From assembly GCA_032718475.1 (NCBI GenBank), contig JAUCBJ010000611.1, positions 1 to 31,025 of the forward strand: DNA of 31,025 bases, in the 5' to 3' direction. Within the stretch, counting starts at the first letter, position 1; the number at the start of each line of letters is the position of its first letter. Both the position numbers and the translations under genes were made by a program. The notes beneath the pieces are model-generated. The model saw nothing but the letters and a program-made list of their open reading frames with translations. It did no database searches and had not been told where the DNA came from. This document shows, one piece after another, positions 20,001-30,521 of the stretch. The stretch comes from Nemertoderma westbladi (taxonomy: Eukaryota > Xenacoelomorpha > Nemertodermatida > Nemertodermatidae).

Positions 20001-21320
20001 ACCAATCGGCTCGGCAAAGGCAACCATGCAGCCATGGAAGTTTTGAAATTATGCGGACTTAAAACTGACTGACATATTGTCAGGTTGTACCAGCTGACCT
20101 TTATTCCATGTTCCGGTATCCACTACTGCACTAGGTACCCCAACAGCCCAATACTGCAAAACCCAGCAACGTTTTGGAATTGTACCGGTACTCAAACAAC
20201 TCGCCATCAAGGCCACCGCCTTGACGTGTCGTTGGCGACCTCGACTTTTGGTATCGCTACTGCGCTAGCGCTATGGGCAAACTGGACTAACCGATGAGCG
20301 AGACCCGAGGAATGAAGAATGCATTGAATTTTTTGAGTAGATTGACTGTGGACTTCTATGATATCGATGCCAAGCTGCCAATGCGAAAGTTTTTTTTTAA
20401 GTAAAAGTTTGGTTAAATTTTCTTAATTATTTATTTAAATTTAAAGTAAGTCTTAACATTCTAAGTACCGATTTTGGGATAGAATTGCTCAATTTTAATA
20501 TGTATCTAACAACTGACCCTCGTCCTGTGCGATGGCCCCACGAACTTTCACAAAATATCCCATGAGACCAATGAGATTTTGATAAAAAATAATGTCGATT
20601 ATATTTAGACAGAAAGTTGAACATTATTGAGGATAAAATTAACAATGGAAATAAACGATCTTCATTGCTTATTGACATACATTTACATTTCTCACTAAAT
20701 GGGACTACTGACTGGACACTGGACAGCATCTACCGTAATAATATACTTAAGCTTTAAGGTCTGTAACCTCCATCTATCATTACCAGCAAGCGTTATTGGT
20801 AAAACATCATGGCAGCCAAATAAAATGATATCTATTCGAATAAAGGAATTCGAATAGATGTACACTGTATAATACAGTAGTATGATGGCTAATACCGTGT
20901 AGAATGGTTATATTCAGGAAAATATCCCAATAAACCAATTATATTGCCCCAAATATCCATGTTACTAGGTAACTGCATACGCTACTCATGACTAACCAAT
21001 GACAAAACCTCTTATTAAGAGTTCCCTTTGTTTTTAACAATTTCCCTATTTTTAACTGAGCTTTTACCTCTAGGGGCCTACTGTGTTGTTTGTAGGTGCA
21101 AACTACGATCCACTACGCTTTGGAATACGCTGCCCCAATAATGCTCTTGGTAGTTCGTATAACAGGTTGTACTCTACCTACACAATCTGGTTCTTAATCT
21201 TAAGTATATTAGCCCCATTTTTTATACGTAATATTATTTTGTATACATTGCTGTGATAAATAATATATTATCCATAATTGTTCGAAATTTTAGATTAGTC
21301 CGAATTAATAAATTGATATA
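20001..21320. other. Aminopeptidase intron 1, non-coding
   Basis: No gene is supported. The 100-codon minus-strand frame at 20427-20729 has no recognisable motif and no splice support. A perfect short hairpin lies at 20830-20859. Confidence 0.45.
20830..20859. repeat. Perfect 12-bp-arm palindrome
   Basis: ATCTATTCGAAT and ATTCGAATAGAT flank a 6-base loop (AAAGGA). Function unknown. Confidence 0.8.
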
Positions 21321-21325
21321 ATTAC

Positions 21326-22032
21326 CTGGTGTAATTCGGATGCATGTAATATGTCACATAGAATCCGAAACCATCGGTCCGCAATTGGCCAGTGTATTCC
21401 ATTGTGAGCTGGTAGACTCTTTCTTCGTGCAACTGTTCACCCATCTCCAATATTACCATGTCCCTGTGACTGTCATAGAATGTTTCCCAGACACTCAACT
21501 CCGAGTAAGTCGCATAGGGAACCGCTCTAGTGCTGCCAAAAACTTGTTTTACATTAGTCGATTTAATATTCAAGTTTTTCGAGTTTAGTACGATGTAGTA
21601 GGTTGGCTCAACGCAGGTAAAGGTGATTCTAACCCAACCTTCTATTGCGTCGGAGTTCCCCAAATGGGTAGTAAAGTTGAGATGATAGTAGGTTGGTTCT
21701 AGAGCCACGGGCAGGTAGGGTTTTGGCCACACCGTGTTATTCCATAATGGGTTATAGAAAGTCGGTTCCGCACAAACACTGAATGCGAATATGGCAAGCA
21801 CTGCGGCAGATATACCGAAGGTCACGGTGGCCACGCATATCGCCATGCAAGGGAAACAGTTGAGGGACCATCTCGTAGGTGTGTCAGTCTCGTACGGTTT
21901 CTTTGGAGTGGGTTTACGGCCTTTAGGGTCCCGGCCACCACCACGCCCAGGTCGCTTTGTTTCTACGTTAATCGGCCATTTGTAATCGGAATCGCTGGAC
22001 ATCGAAGTTTCCGTCTTAGATTGGGCGCCCAT
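21326..22032 (-). CDS. Exon 1 of a membrane-anchored M1 aminopeptidase (aminopeptidase N-like)
   Basis: The exon encodes a cytoplasmic tail rich in basic and proline residues (1-55), one membrane segment (about 62-87, FGISAAVLAIFAF within it), and the start of the M1 N-terminal beta domain. LPVALEPTYYHLNF, EGWVRITFTCVEPT and YQLTMEYTGQL match the family's LP..L.P.HY.L.L, F.G.V.I...C and Y.L...F.G.L. The layout is that of type II ectoenzymes that trim N-terminal residues from extracellular peptides. Sequons lie at N98, N119 and N233. The ATG at 22032 has A at -3 and G at +4. The frame ends in an AG/GTAATT donor; the apparent TAA stop lies inside the intron. Exon 2 at 17024 continues in phase. 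The catalytic exons are not in the window, so activity cannot be judged directly. Confidence 0.9.
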
Positions 22033-22091
22033 TGTCGCGTTAGTAACCGATATGGAATGTAGGTTTTGATTATTAAATATTTAATATTGCT

Positions 22092-22099
22092 CTTTTATA
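22092..22099 (-). promoter_or_regulatory. Candidate TATA box of the aminopeptidase gene
   Basis: TATAAAAG on the minus strand lies about 60 bp upstream of the exon 1 ATG. A start site 25-30 bp downstream of it would leave a leader of about 30-35 bases. Placement is right, but there is no experimental support. Confidence 0.4.
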
Positions 22100-23929
22100 T
22101 GAAACATCATTACATTAGATGTAGAGAGTTCTGTCTGTGTTTTATAGGATATTTTAGTAGTCGCTTCAACTTTTACTTTTTTCGTCCAATAATTTGCATA
22201 GGTGATAAAGTGTATTCACACGAGTGATAACTTCATATTAAAAAACTTAATTGGCCGTTATTCAGCCACTGTAAATAATTAATTAATAAAAAAATTTAAC
22301 CTTTACTATATAACTATTTTTTGCTGCGGGATGTGTTATGCTACATACATTACACTGACACAAATAATTTCATTCCTACTGTACCCATGCTTTCCGATGC
22401 ACATTATACAGTAACCGGTATTCGCATACACTTAAATATAAAAACCTTTTTATTAACTGTTCGAGCGAATAATTAATTAGGTGCAGTGTTGTTATTGCCA
22501 GCTTTCGAATAATAAATAGGTGTGACGACAATTTAAGTAATATACAGTATATTATCTGGTAGTTAATTTATCTCACTGGTTGCGCTATTACTTAAACACT
22601 GGCGTAATATGGATAATCATTCAACATTATATATGTTTGCTCATTATCAACCTTTGAACCTATTGTAACTAATACTCGTATCCTACGCACATACGATAGA
22701 TGAAGAGTTCGATTCGCGATCTGTACGTGTTACATGTGTTGCGTTCAATATTCGGAGAAACATTACCCAAGTTGGAATGGAAGGTGCATGGCTGATCCAG
22801 TGATTTAGAGTCTGCCGGTTTTTCACATTAGTGTGACCGGTCCTAACTGTCAATTTTAGCCGCAACACTAATTAATGCTCTAAAGACTACAGTATATAAA
22901 TCTATGAAGATAAGTCTAGTCAGATTAGACAGATACAGTATATAACACAGTACAAGGTATTATATATAACGAACCTGCCTATTAATAGGCCAGGGTAGTT
23001 CTTGTCAAGAGTTGAGCCGTTCAAGGTCTATCTATATATGTGTGTGTATGTTTAACCCTCCAATATCTCAAAACTCAAGCAGGTACGCAAAAATTTTAAT
23101 AACAAACTTAACATAAATTTTGGTTGCGCAAGGGGCTGTATATTTTTTGTGGCGTTTCCATCACGGGGTCACTGAAAAATAGCGGTTTTGAAAATTTAAA
23201 GTCGAATTTAACCGATTTCAACTCGTCGAGTATGCACCAACTTTTATATTTGGGCTATTCAGTAATTTGAGCAACATATTTGGGCCTCAGAATATTTTGA
23301 AATATCGCCAATCTCGCACAGAACGTCGCCAAAATTTGTTAGTCCGGCAAAAAAACGCACAAATTCGTCCAAAATAGTAAATTATTGGTTGCAGAATAAT
23401 AATATGATTCAACTAGAAAAGCCATCAAGCTGGCTATAAGGATACCGTCCATAGACAAACGTAGTGTAGTTGGGTCTCTCCTCATTCATTATCATCAACC
23501 TATAAACCATTTGAACGGACCAGTGCTTACAATTCAATCAGCTGGCCTCCCACCTAACATATCAGTGAGTATAAACTAATAGATATTCCCATAGGATTCA
23601 CTGGGGAGAGCTTTCAGCTGTCGGGGTAATACATTATACAAACTAACAGTTGCTGTTTGATTACTGTTTGGGATAGAGTGAGAGAGTAATAAATTTAGCA
23701 AGTAATATACTTCTGTGCAGTTTGGGCCTATCCATTAAATAAATAGTAGTAGCTTACTAGGCCCTCATGAGTACCAGCAGTTGGTGTTTCCATCGTTGAG
23801 TTGATGGTCATTTTCGTGTTTTCATTTTCGCTCACTCAGGGTGCTGGTTTGAGGGGCAGGTTCGTTTAAAGCCAGCATAATAATGTAGTGAGAAAATTAG
23901 AAAAATAATGTGAGAGCTAAAAGTTTCCA
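22100..23929. other. Intergenic, nothing firmly recognised
   Basis: The region is AT-rich. The 61-codon minus-strand frame at 22683-22868 is denser in coding-like composition, but I recognise no domain and think it more likely to be repeat-derived. No other gene or RNA is supported. Confidence 0.45.
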
Positions 23930-24322
23930 TACTAATACTACTATCGGCATACTGCGTTGCAGCTGCCTTATATATATATATATTACATATGTATTAAGAA
24001 TGCTATGCTTATGCTTGTCGACAAAATTGCGCCGCCACAACTCCCTACCACCCATGACATTTGCTAGTTCATCTGTATCTTCAAGGCCAGTGTCCTTTAA
24101 GATGCGTCTCAAGAAAGTCATGGGCTGTCCACCATGCTTATTCACACCATGAGACCGCCAAAGCACAAGATTATAAAGTGGCTGGTCCTCACGGCGAAAG
24201 CAATGTCCTGCAAAGCGGAGGCGGGCCCGTTCAAGAGTCAAGGTAGGGGAGACTAATGGAACACCTCCAATGTTGTATAGAGTCTGAGTGGAGATGTGTT
24301 CGTTGCACTTGACACAATTTTG
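23930..24322 (-). pseudogene. LINE 3' end, second copy of the 10.6-11.8 kb family
   Basis: The minus-strand translation from about 24322 reads CVKCNEHISTQTLYNIGGVP, then LRFAGHCFRREDQPLYNLVL and MTFLRRILKDTGLEDTDELA. It matches the C-terminus of the LINE at 10600-11760 closely, and both copies end in the same CTGCAGCTG-type sequence plus a TAG/TAT-rich tail. The element is truncated at its 5' end at about 24322. This copy lacks the frameshift seen in the first. Confidence 0.85.
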
Positions 24323-24529
24323 ACACTGTTGAACTCGGGGTTAGATGAGCTACGATAAGAATCCAATGGTTCTGCGTCGGGGTCTTGAGATTCACCATTG
24401 GAAAAGGCGTAAACGGAGGAAAGCAATGTCACTGTCACTTTTACTGTATGCTGCGTAATTAATGCACAGTCGCTACTGTACTGTAGGCCTACTGTAATGC
24501 ACAGTACTAACATATTTGGAGTTCTTTCT

Positions 24530-24970
24530 ACAGTCAAATGGATATGGTATTGTTGGTATCACGGAGTCTTGGTTAACATGAAATACAAATAACTTATAAA
24601 ATGACAACCCTATAGCTATAGCAACCCTTGACTCTGACAAATTGATTTCCCAATGTTTATCTTCTATCTGTGGAATTATCCTACCCATGCGTTGCGTGGT
24701 AACTGGAGACTTTAATCTGCCTGATTATTATTGGGTTAAATTAACCCATCCCTCTAACGAAAACTATAATGTGCTTTCTCAATATTTCCTAGAGACTAGT
24801 CTAAATCAATTGCAGCTAAAACCTACCCGTGGTAATAATGTGTTAGACGTGGTTTTTTCTACTGAAGATATGTTTATTTCTAATGTTAATGTTTTGGCCC
24901 AATTCAGAACAAGCGGTCACGATTCTGTTGTTTTGAGAATTTTGTCTGCTGGCACTACTTCTCGTGATTG
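24530..24970 (+). pseudogene. LINE endonuclease (EEP) fragment
   Basis: GIVGITESWLT at 24546-24578 is followed by stops. Then VVTGDFNLPDYYW, QLQLKPTRGNNVLDVVFS and FRTSGHDSVVL appear in order. These are the ITE, GDFN and SGH blocks of the apurinic-like endonuclease domain of non-LTR retrotransposons. The N-terminal half is degraded. The coding similarity ends at about 24960, at codons reading TTSRDCNN, exactly where the 20-bp tandem array begins. No RT domain follows. Confidence 0.85.
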
Positions 24971-26722
24971 TAACAATACTCACGGTCTCGTAACACTACT
25001 CACTGTCTCGTAACACTACTCACTGTTTCGTAACACTACTCACTGTCTCGTAACATTACTTCTCGTGATTGTAACACTACTCAATGTCTCGTAACACTAA
25101 TCACTGTCTCATAACAGTACTCACTGTCTCGTAACACTACTCACTGCCTCGTAACACTACTTCTCGTTATTGTAACACTACTCACTGTCTCGTAACACTA
25201 CTCACTGTCTCATAACACTACTCACTGTCTCGTAACACTACTCACTGTCTCGTAACACTACTCACTGTCTCGCAACACTACTCACTGTCTCGTAACATTA
25301 CTCACTGTCTCATAACAATACTCACGGTCTCGTAACACTACTCACTGTCTCGTAACACTACTCACTGTTTCGTAACACTGCTCACTGTTTCGTAACACTA
25401 CTCACTGTCTCGTAACACTACTCACTGTTTCGTAACACTACTCAATGTCTCGTAACACTAATCACTGTCTCATAACAGTACTCACTGTCTCGTAACACTA
25501 CTCACTGCCTCGTAACACTACTTCTCGTTATTGTAACACTACTCACTGTCTCGTAACACTACTCACTGTCTCATAACACTACTCACTGTCTCGTAACACT
25601 ACTCACTGTCTCGTAACACTACTTACTGTCTCGTAACACTACTCACTCTCTCGTAACATTACTCACTGTCTCATAACAATACTCACGGTCTCGTAACACT
25701 ACTCACTGTCTCGTAACACTACTCACTGTTTCGTAACACTACTCACTGTCTCGTAACATTACTTCTCGTGATTGTAACACTACTCAATGTCTCGTAACAC
25801 TAATCACTGTCTCATAACAGTACTCACTGTCTCATAACACTACTCACTGCCTCGTAACACTACTTCTCGTTATTGTAACACTACTCACTGTCTCGTAACA
25901 CTACTCACTGTCTCATAACAGTACTCACTGTCTCGTAACACTACTCACTGCCTCGTAACACTACTTATCGTGATTGTAACACTACTCACTGTCTCGTAAC
26001 ACTACTCACTGTCTCATAACACTACTCACTGTCTCGTAACACTACTTCTTGTGATTGTAACACTACTCACTGTCTCATAACACTACTCACCGTCTCGTAA
26101 CACTACTCACTATCTCGTAACACTACTCACTGTCTCGTAACACTACTCACTGCCTCGTAACACTAATCACTGTCTCGTAACACTACTCACTGTCTCATAA
26201 CACTACTTACTGTCTCGTAACACTACTCACTGTCTCGTAACACTACTCACTGTCTCGTAACACTACTCACTGTCTCGTAACACTACTCACTGTCTCATAA
26301 AACTACTTACTGTCTCGTAACACTACTCACTGTCTCGTAACACTACTCACTGTCTCATAACACTACTTACTGTCTCGTAACACTACGCACTGTCTCGTAA
26401 CACTACTCACTGTCTCGTAACACAACTCACTGCCTCGTAACACTACTTCTCGTGATTGTAACACTACTCACTGTCTCGTAACACTACTCACTGTCTCATA
26501 ACACTACTCACTGTCTCGTAACACTACATCTTGTGATTGTAACACTACTCACTGTCTCATAACACTACTCACCGTCTCGTAACACTACTCACTGTCTCGT
26601 AACACTACTCACTGTCTCGTAACACTACTCACTGTCTCGTAACACTACTCACTGTCTCGTAACACTACTCACTGTCTCGTAATACTACTCACTGTCTCGT
26701 AACACTACTTCTCATGATTGTA
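24970..26722. repeat. 20-bp minisatellite, about 87 units
   Basis: The unit is CACTGTCTCGTAACACTACT, with variants CTCATAAC, TTTCGTAAC and others. A different 21-bp unit, TCTCGTGATTGTAACACTACT (or TCTCGTTATTG...), recurs at intervals. It marks higher-order blocks of about 361 and 342 bp (ACTTCTCGTTATTG at about 25160, 25521 and 25863). Stop codons fall in the array, so it is not coding over any length. The rare unit matches the last codons of the endonuclease fragment just upstream. Confidence 0.95.
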
Positions 26723-26731
26723 CTGGTTTTT

Positions 26732-27520
26732 ACATAAAGCGAAAACAAATATAATTTAATGTTGTGTACAATGTCTTATATTTTAACATGTCCGGAATCA
26801 TCAAATATTTATAACTGCAAAAACGGACTAGCACATAAAAAACAATAGCACCTTTCTAAAGTAACTTATGTTGATTATAAATAATTGTTTAGACCACTGG
26901 TACCTAATTAATACAAATAATTACGTCAATAGTGTGTTCCAACGGCCCCGAAGGACTGAGTCAGAGCAACCGTTATAACAAACAGAAATAAGAGAGTATT
27001 TAGACAGTATTTGCTCCTTGTTGAATCGTATATCGAAATGTAATATTTCGATATACGATTCAACAAGGAGTAAATACTGTAAGTACCCGGAGTGTACTCG
27101 GAAAGGTATTAACGCGATTTTGGACAAACATAGTGTCGGCATCGTCGTTTCTACTATATATTTAAATAGAAACCTAAATCCCATATTATTATATTAAACT
27201 TTTACTTTACGCAAAGATTCCACCCGAAATACCGACCATAAGGAAGCACAATATAGACTGTAACAATAACATTAACTTAAACAACGTAGACTTTATAGAA
27301 TTCGTACAGTTTGAAAAATATCTTGTAAGTTGATTTCCGCGGCAATACAGATAACATTTTGTATGTTTCATATCAGCTTCACCAGAAAGGTTATATGAGA
27401 GCTCATGACCTAGATATGTAAATTCTAGAACACATTATGATTGAATGTATATTATTTATCAAAATAAATAATATGTACATTGAATTATAAACAACTGCTT
27501 TGTTGAGTTCAAGTAATAGG
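26732..27520. repeat. Direct repeat, left copy (flanks the Neuralized-like gene)
   Basis: Segments here match the right of the gene: ACATAAAGCGAAAACAAAT (26732) against 29742; TATTTATAACTGCAAAAAC (26806) through TTGTTTAGACCACTGGTACC (26889-26908) against 30161-30262; and the AAATAAATAATA...TGTACATT block near 27460-27500 against about 30310-30345. About 500 bp between 26920 and 27440, including the long hairpin, is absent from the right copy. Confidence 0.75.
27004..27080. other. Hairpin with 36-bp arms and a 5-base loop
   Basis: The left arm at 27004-27039 and the right arm at 27045-27080 are reverse complements with one mismatch, which is a G:U pair if the minus-strand complement is not used (plus-strand transcript). 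The loop is GTAAT. The size and near-perfect pairing would suit a small-RNA precursor, or a very young palindromic insertion. Confidence 0.85.
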
Positions 27521-28600
27521 CGAGTCAATCTAGCCGAAAAAGGGGGTCAACCCATAACAAATTCGCAATTCATCCAAACCAATTTTTTTTATTCTACATT
27601 ACCTTGTTACTACCCCCAAAAAAGTGTATAAAAATATATTATGCGGATCACCTTCAATTTCCTGTTTCTTTCCTTAGCAACATGGATTTTACATAGCAAC
27701 AAGGGGTCTATTGGTGGGATTTTCTCCAAATTTGGTACAGACAAACTTTACTCTAATGACTATCGATTGACAGAAGTATGCACTTCTAGATAGTTACCAA
27801 TTTAGTTTCCAGAGCAACGGAAATTGGTCTAATAATTTATCCATTTTTAATACCAATTTTGCTGGTACAATATAAGGACCTTATTTACACAACTTATCTT
27901 CTAAACTACTAAACCTCAAAAACCCTATTCCCAAAAAATTTATTTGTTATATGATAAACTATTGTGGTTTTTAACTAAAAGAAATAAATAAATTACACCT
28001 AAAATCAATAGAGCAATCACAATTTTATTATGTGAAAAATCTTCACTAACATTAATGGAAATTATGAAATTTCCTTGCAGTGGAAATGTATGATGGAAAT
28101 GTATTGAAATGTATGATTGAATTATGATGTATTGAATTAGTTACCTAAATATATCGTGTAGTTTTTGATAGCGGTATATTTAATAATTTGATGCGACTTC
28201 AAGTTTCCGAGATATAGCAATTAATGTGTAACACGCCAGTGTAAATATTACTAATTTCACATTGAATCACAGCTTATTGTTAAATTAATTAAATTATTCT
28301 GGAACATCACCAATTTGCTACTTACTCTCCCCTAATTGTTCCTTTTGTTTGGCTTGTGTTATGCAAATTTACGCAGAATTTCCATGAATAAACATATGAT
28401 CCGCAAAATAAAATCTTATAGACTTTTTTTTGGTCATTAATAAGGTAATATAGAATCCAAAATGTGTGGTTCGGGTTGATTGCGAAATACTTATGGGTTT
28501 TTTGCCAGATTGACTCGACTATAACGTTGTATTAATAAGTTTGTGGTAATATATACAATATTGTGGTAGCGGTGGGATATAGAAAATAAAGTATTAATAG
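27521..28600. other. Non-coding 3' flank of the Neuralized-like gene
   Basis: AT-rich sequence. A GGAAATGTATGATGGAAATGTATTGAAATGTATGA-like local repeat lies near 28080-28115. No canonical polyadenylation signal for the minus-strand gene stands out close to its stop. Confidence 0.4.
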
Positions 28601-28607
28601 GAATATG

Positions 28608-29603
28608 TCAGGATCGGTAGATTTTGATGACGTCTTTAACCTTTACTCGGCATATCGGACACTTCCTCATTCCTCGTTGGATCTGCAAGGCGCACGTGTT
28701 GCAGAGACACAAGTGTCCACAGCGGTAAAGGACACTGTCTACAGTGTTATCGAGGCAAACGATACAGGTGTTAACTTCAGGGAGAGGCCCGGTTGGGGGG
28801 CTGCTCTGCGGGTTGGAGCGAGGGGGATGGAGCCTTGAGGGACGGGGAGTGGGAGAAACACGGGCGGGTTCGAGGGGACTGGGGACCCGAGGGGGCACAC
28901 TGGGGGGCACTGCGGACCCAGAGGGGGCGGGGGGACGTATAACTGCGGACCCAGAGGGGGCAGGGGGACGCGGAACAGCGGGGGATCGAGAACGATCCCT
29001 GAGCAGTTGGCGAGATGGTCGCTCTACCGGTGGTAGAGAACGTCGCCGGCACGCCGGCTCGGAGACCAACTCAGTAGGGGAATACCGGTTCGTAACCCCT
29101 AGTAACTGTACCCGTTCGGCATCACGAGCAATGTCTATAACCGGCCACAACCCCCGACTCCCGGTCGTCACTCCTGTTAGGTACACACTGTATTCCTCTG
29201 AGTCATACTTAATATTCAAATCACCTGAAGGACTCACAAAGAAAGAAACAGTTTCTTCTGCGGCCCCTTCCATAGGAGGATCATGAGCCGGTAACGTCTG
29301 CATCCAGAACCCAGGTTTATTGGTCACTTGGTAGCTGGACTTCAGTAACTTGATAGAATACGGGTCGTGCCGCGTGACTCCCAGACGAATGAAGCTGTAC
29401 CACGGCGACGGCCAGAATATCTTTATTCGCAGTACCTCGTTTATTTGGAGCACGTAATCGACGAATGTTATACCGGTACCGAGGAGGGTACGATTAGAAC
29501 TATGAGCTACCGTTCGGTTCTGTTCTAGAACTACGTTGTTTCCTCGTCTCGGGTGGAATTTAACCGCGGTTAGTTGGTGCTCGTTGATGAGTCGTTCGCA
29601 CAT
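28608..29603 (-). CDS. Neuralized-like E3 ubiquitin ligase (NHR + RING), single exon
   Basis: This is a complete 331-residue protein. Residues about 14-167 form one neuralized homology repeat: FHPRRGNNVVLEQ, NRTLLGTGITFVDYVL, LGVTRHDPYS, KPGFWMQTLP and GLWPVIDI correspond to the order seen in Neuralized proteins. A serine/proline-rich linker (about 175-275) contains a twice-repeated PPAPSGSAV. A C3HC4 RING ends the protein, with ligands C280, C283, C295, H297, C301, C304, C315 and C318, and the family's KDVIKIYRS tail. All zinc ligands are present, so ligase activity is likely. Neuralized proteins ubiquitinate Notch ligands or related targets. One NHR plus RING matches the NEURL3 layout, whereas fly Neuralized has two NHRs; orthology is not proven. 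The ATG has G at -3. The gene is intronless and GC-rich, and lies between two copies of a direct repeat. Confidence 0.94.
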   Translation of the reverse strand: MCERLINEHQLTAVKFHPRRGNNVVLEQNRTVAHSSNRTLLGTGITFVDYVLQINEVLRIKIFWPSPWYSFIRLGVTRHDPYSIKLLKSSYQVTNKPGFWMQTLPAHDPPMEGAAEETVSFFVSPSGDLNIKYDSEEYSVYLTGVTTGSRGLWPVIDIARDAERVQLLGVTNRYSPTELVSEPACRRRSLPPVERPSRQLLRDRSRSPAVPRPPAPSGSAVIRPPAPSGSAVPPSVPPRVPSPLEPARVSPTPRPSRLHPPRSNPQSSPPTGPLPEVNTCIVCLDNTVDSVLYRCGHLCLCNTCALQIQRGMRKCPICRVKVKDVIKIYRS

Positions 29604-29741
29604 TGCGAATTAACAAGGAAACAGACAAGACTCGTTAAATAATTCTATATGGCCTATTTTATTTTAAATTAGTTAATACAAATATATATTTAGGAATATT
29701 ATTGATACTTAAATATACCAATTATAAAATTATTCTGATTA

Positions 29742-30410
29742 ACATAAAACGAAAACAAATATAATTTAATATTGTGTACATTGTCATATAATTTAACATG
29801 TCCGATGGTGTATAATGGTTAACAGTATCGTCCAGAATTTTTACAAATATATACTGTATCATTAACTCGCTCACAATGACAACTAGCTAGCGCTTAGCTT
29901 TTTCATATTGCACGTTAAAATTGTAAATTATATCTTCTCCTCTTAATTAATATATGTACACACACACACGTACACATATAAACTAAATATAATTTAGCAG
30001 TAAGCCTATAAGCACATAATATTTATTTAGCGCAAAATTTGACGAGTAGAATAAACTAGGAAAGTGGCATGTACTGTATTTTCAATAAGATAAGAAACAA
30101 ATAATTATAAAATAATAATCAAATATAGGCCTATAGGTTGGATTAGGGAGGCTGGTGTTATATTTATAACTGCAAAAACAGACTAGCAAATAAAAAACAA
30201 TAGCACCATTTCTAAAGTAACTTATGTAGATTAGAAATAATTGTTTAGACCACTGGTACCTACCTAAGTTATACTGTAACTTTATATTATTACTGAATCT
30301 TTATTTAACAAAATAAATAATATATATATAATTATAATGTACATTAAATTATAAACAATTCTGAGTTCTTTTGTTAACTTCAAGTACAGTTGTATTAATA
30401 AGTTTGTCGT
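29742..30410. repeat. Direct repeat, right copy
   Basis: This matches the left copy at 26732-27520 in three collinear blocks (29742-29800, 30161-30262, about 30300-30345). About 355 bp between the first two (29803-30160) is absent from the left copy. A TTAATAAGTTTG word follows at about 30394, which also occurs near 28532. Confidence 0.75.
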
Positions 30411-30423
30411 ATGTCAAGCCCTT

Positions 30424-30521
30424 CCAGTAAGAAGGTTAAATTCAAGGTAAAAAGGTATGCCGTTACCATGCAGCCATGGGAACGGCATATTTTCTTACCT
30501 TGACCTTATCCTTCTTACTGG
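30424..30521. repeat. Imperfect hairpin with 42-bp arms
   Basis: The sequence begins CCAGTAAGAAGG and ends with its complement CCTTCTTACTGG. The arms pair over about 42 bp with scattered mismatches. The loop region holds a smaller palindrome, CCATGCAGCCATGG. The 39-bp minisatellite starts at the very next base. Confidence 0.85.

Noticed and set aside
20427-20729. 100-codon minus-strand frame inside aminopeptidase intron 1
   Set aside because: Phase and motifs do not fit the M1 family and exon 1 joins exon 2 without it.
20830-20859. Resemblance of CTATTCGAATAAAG to the tunicate spliced-leader sequence
   Set aside because: It is one arm and loop of a perfect palindrome, differs from the leader at several sites, and lacks the donor, Sm site and stem-loops of an SL RNA gene.
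22700-22725. GAGTTCGATTCGCG, similar to a tRNA B box, as a possible SINE or tRNA
   Set aside because: No matching A box or cloverleaf can be built around it on either strand.
22683-22868. 61-codon minus-strand open frame
   Set aside because: No domain recognised, short, and no splice or promoter support; more likely repeat-derived.
24970-26722. CRISPR-like array of short repeats
   Set aside because: The units are contiguous with no unique spacers and the window is eukaryotic.
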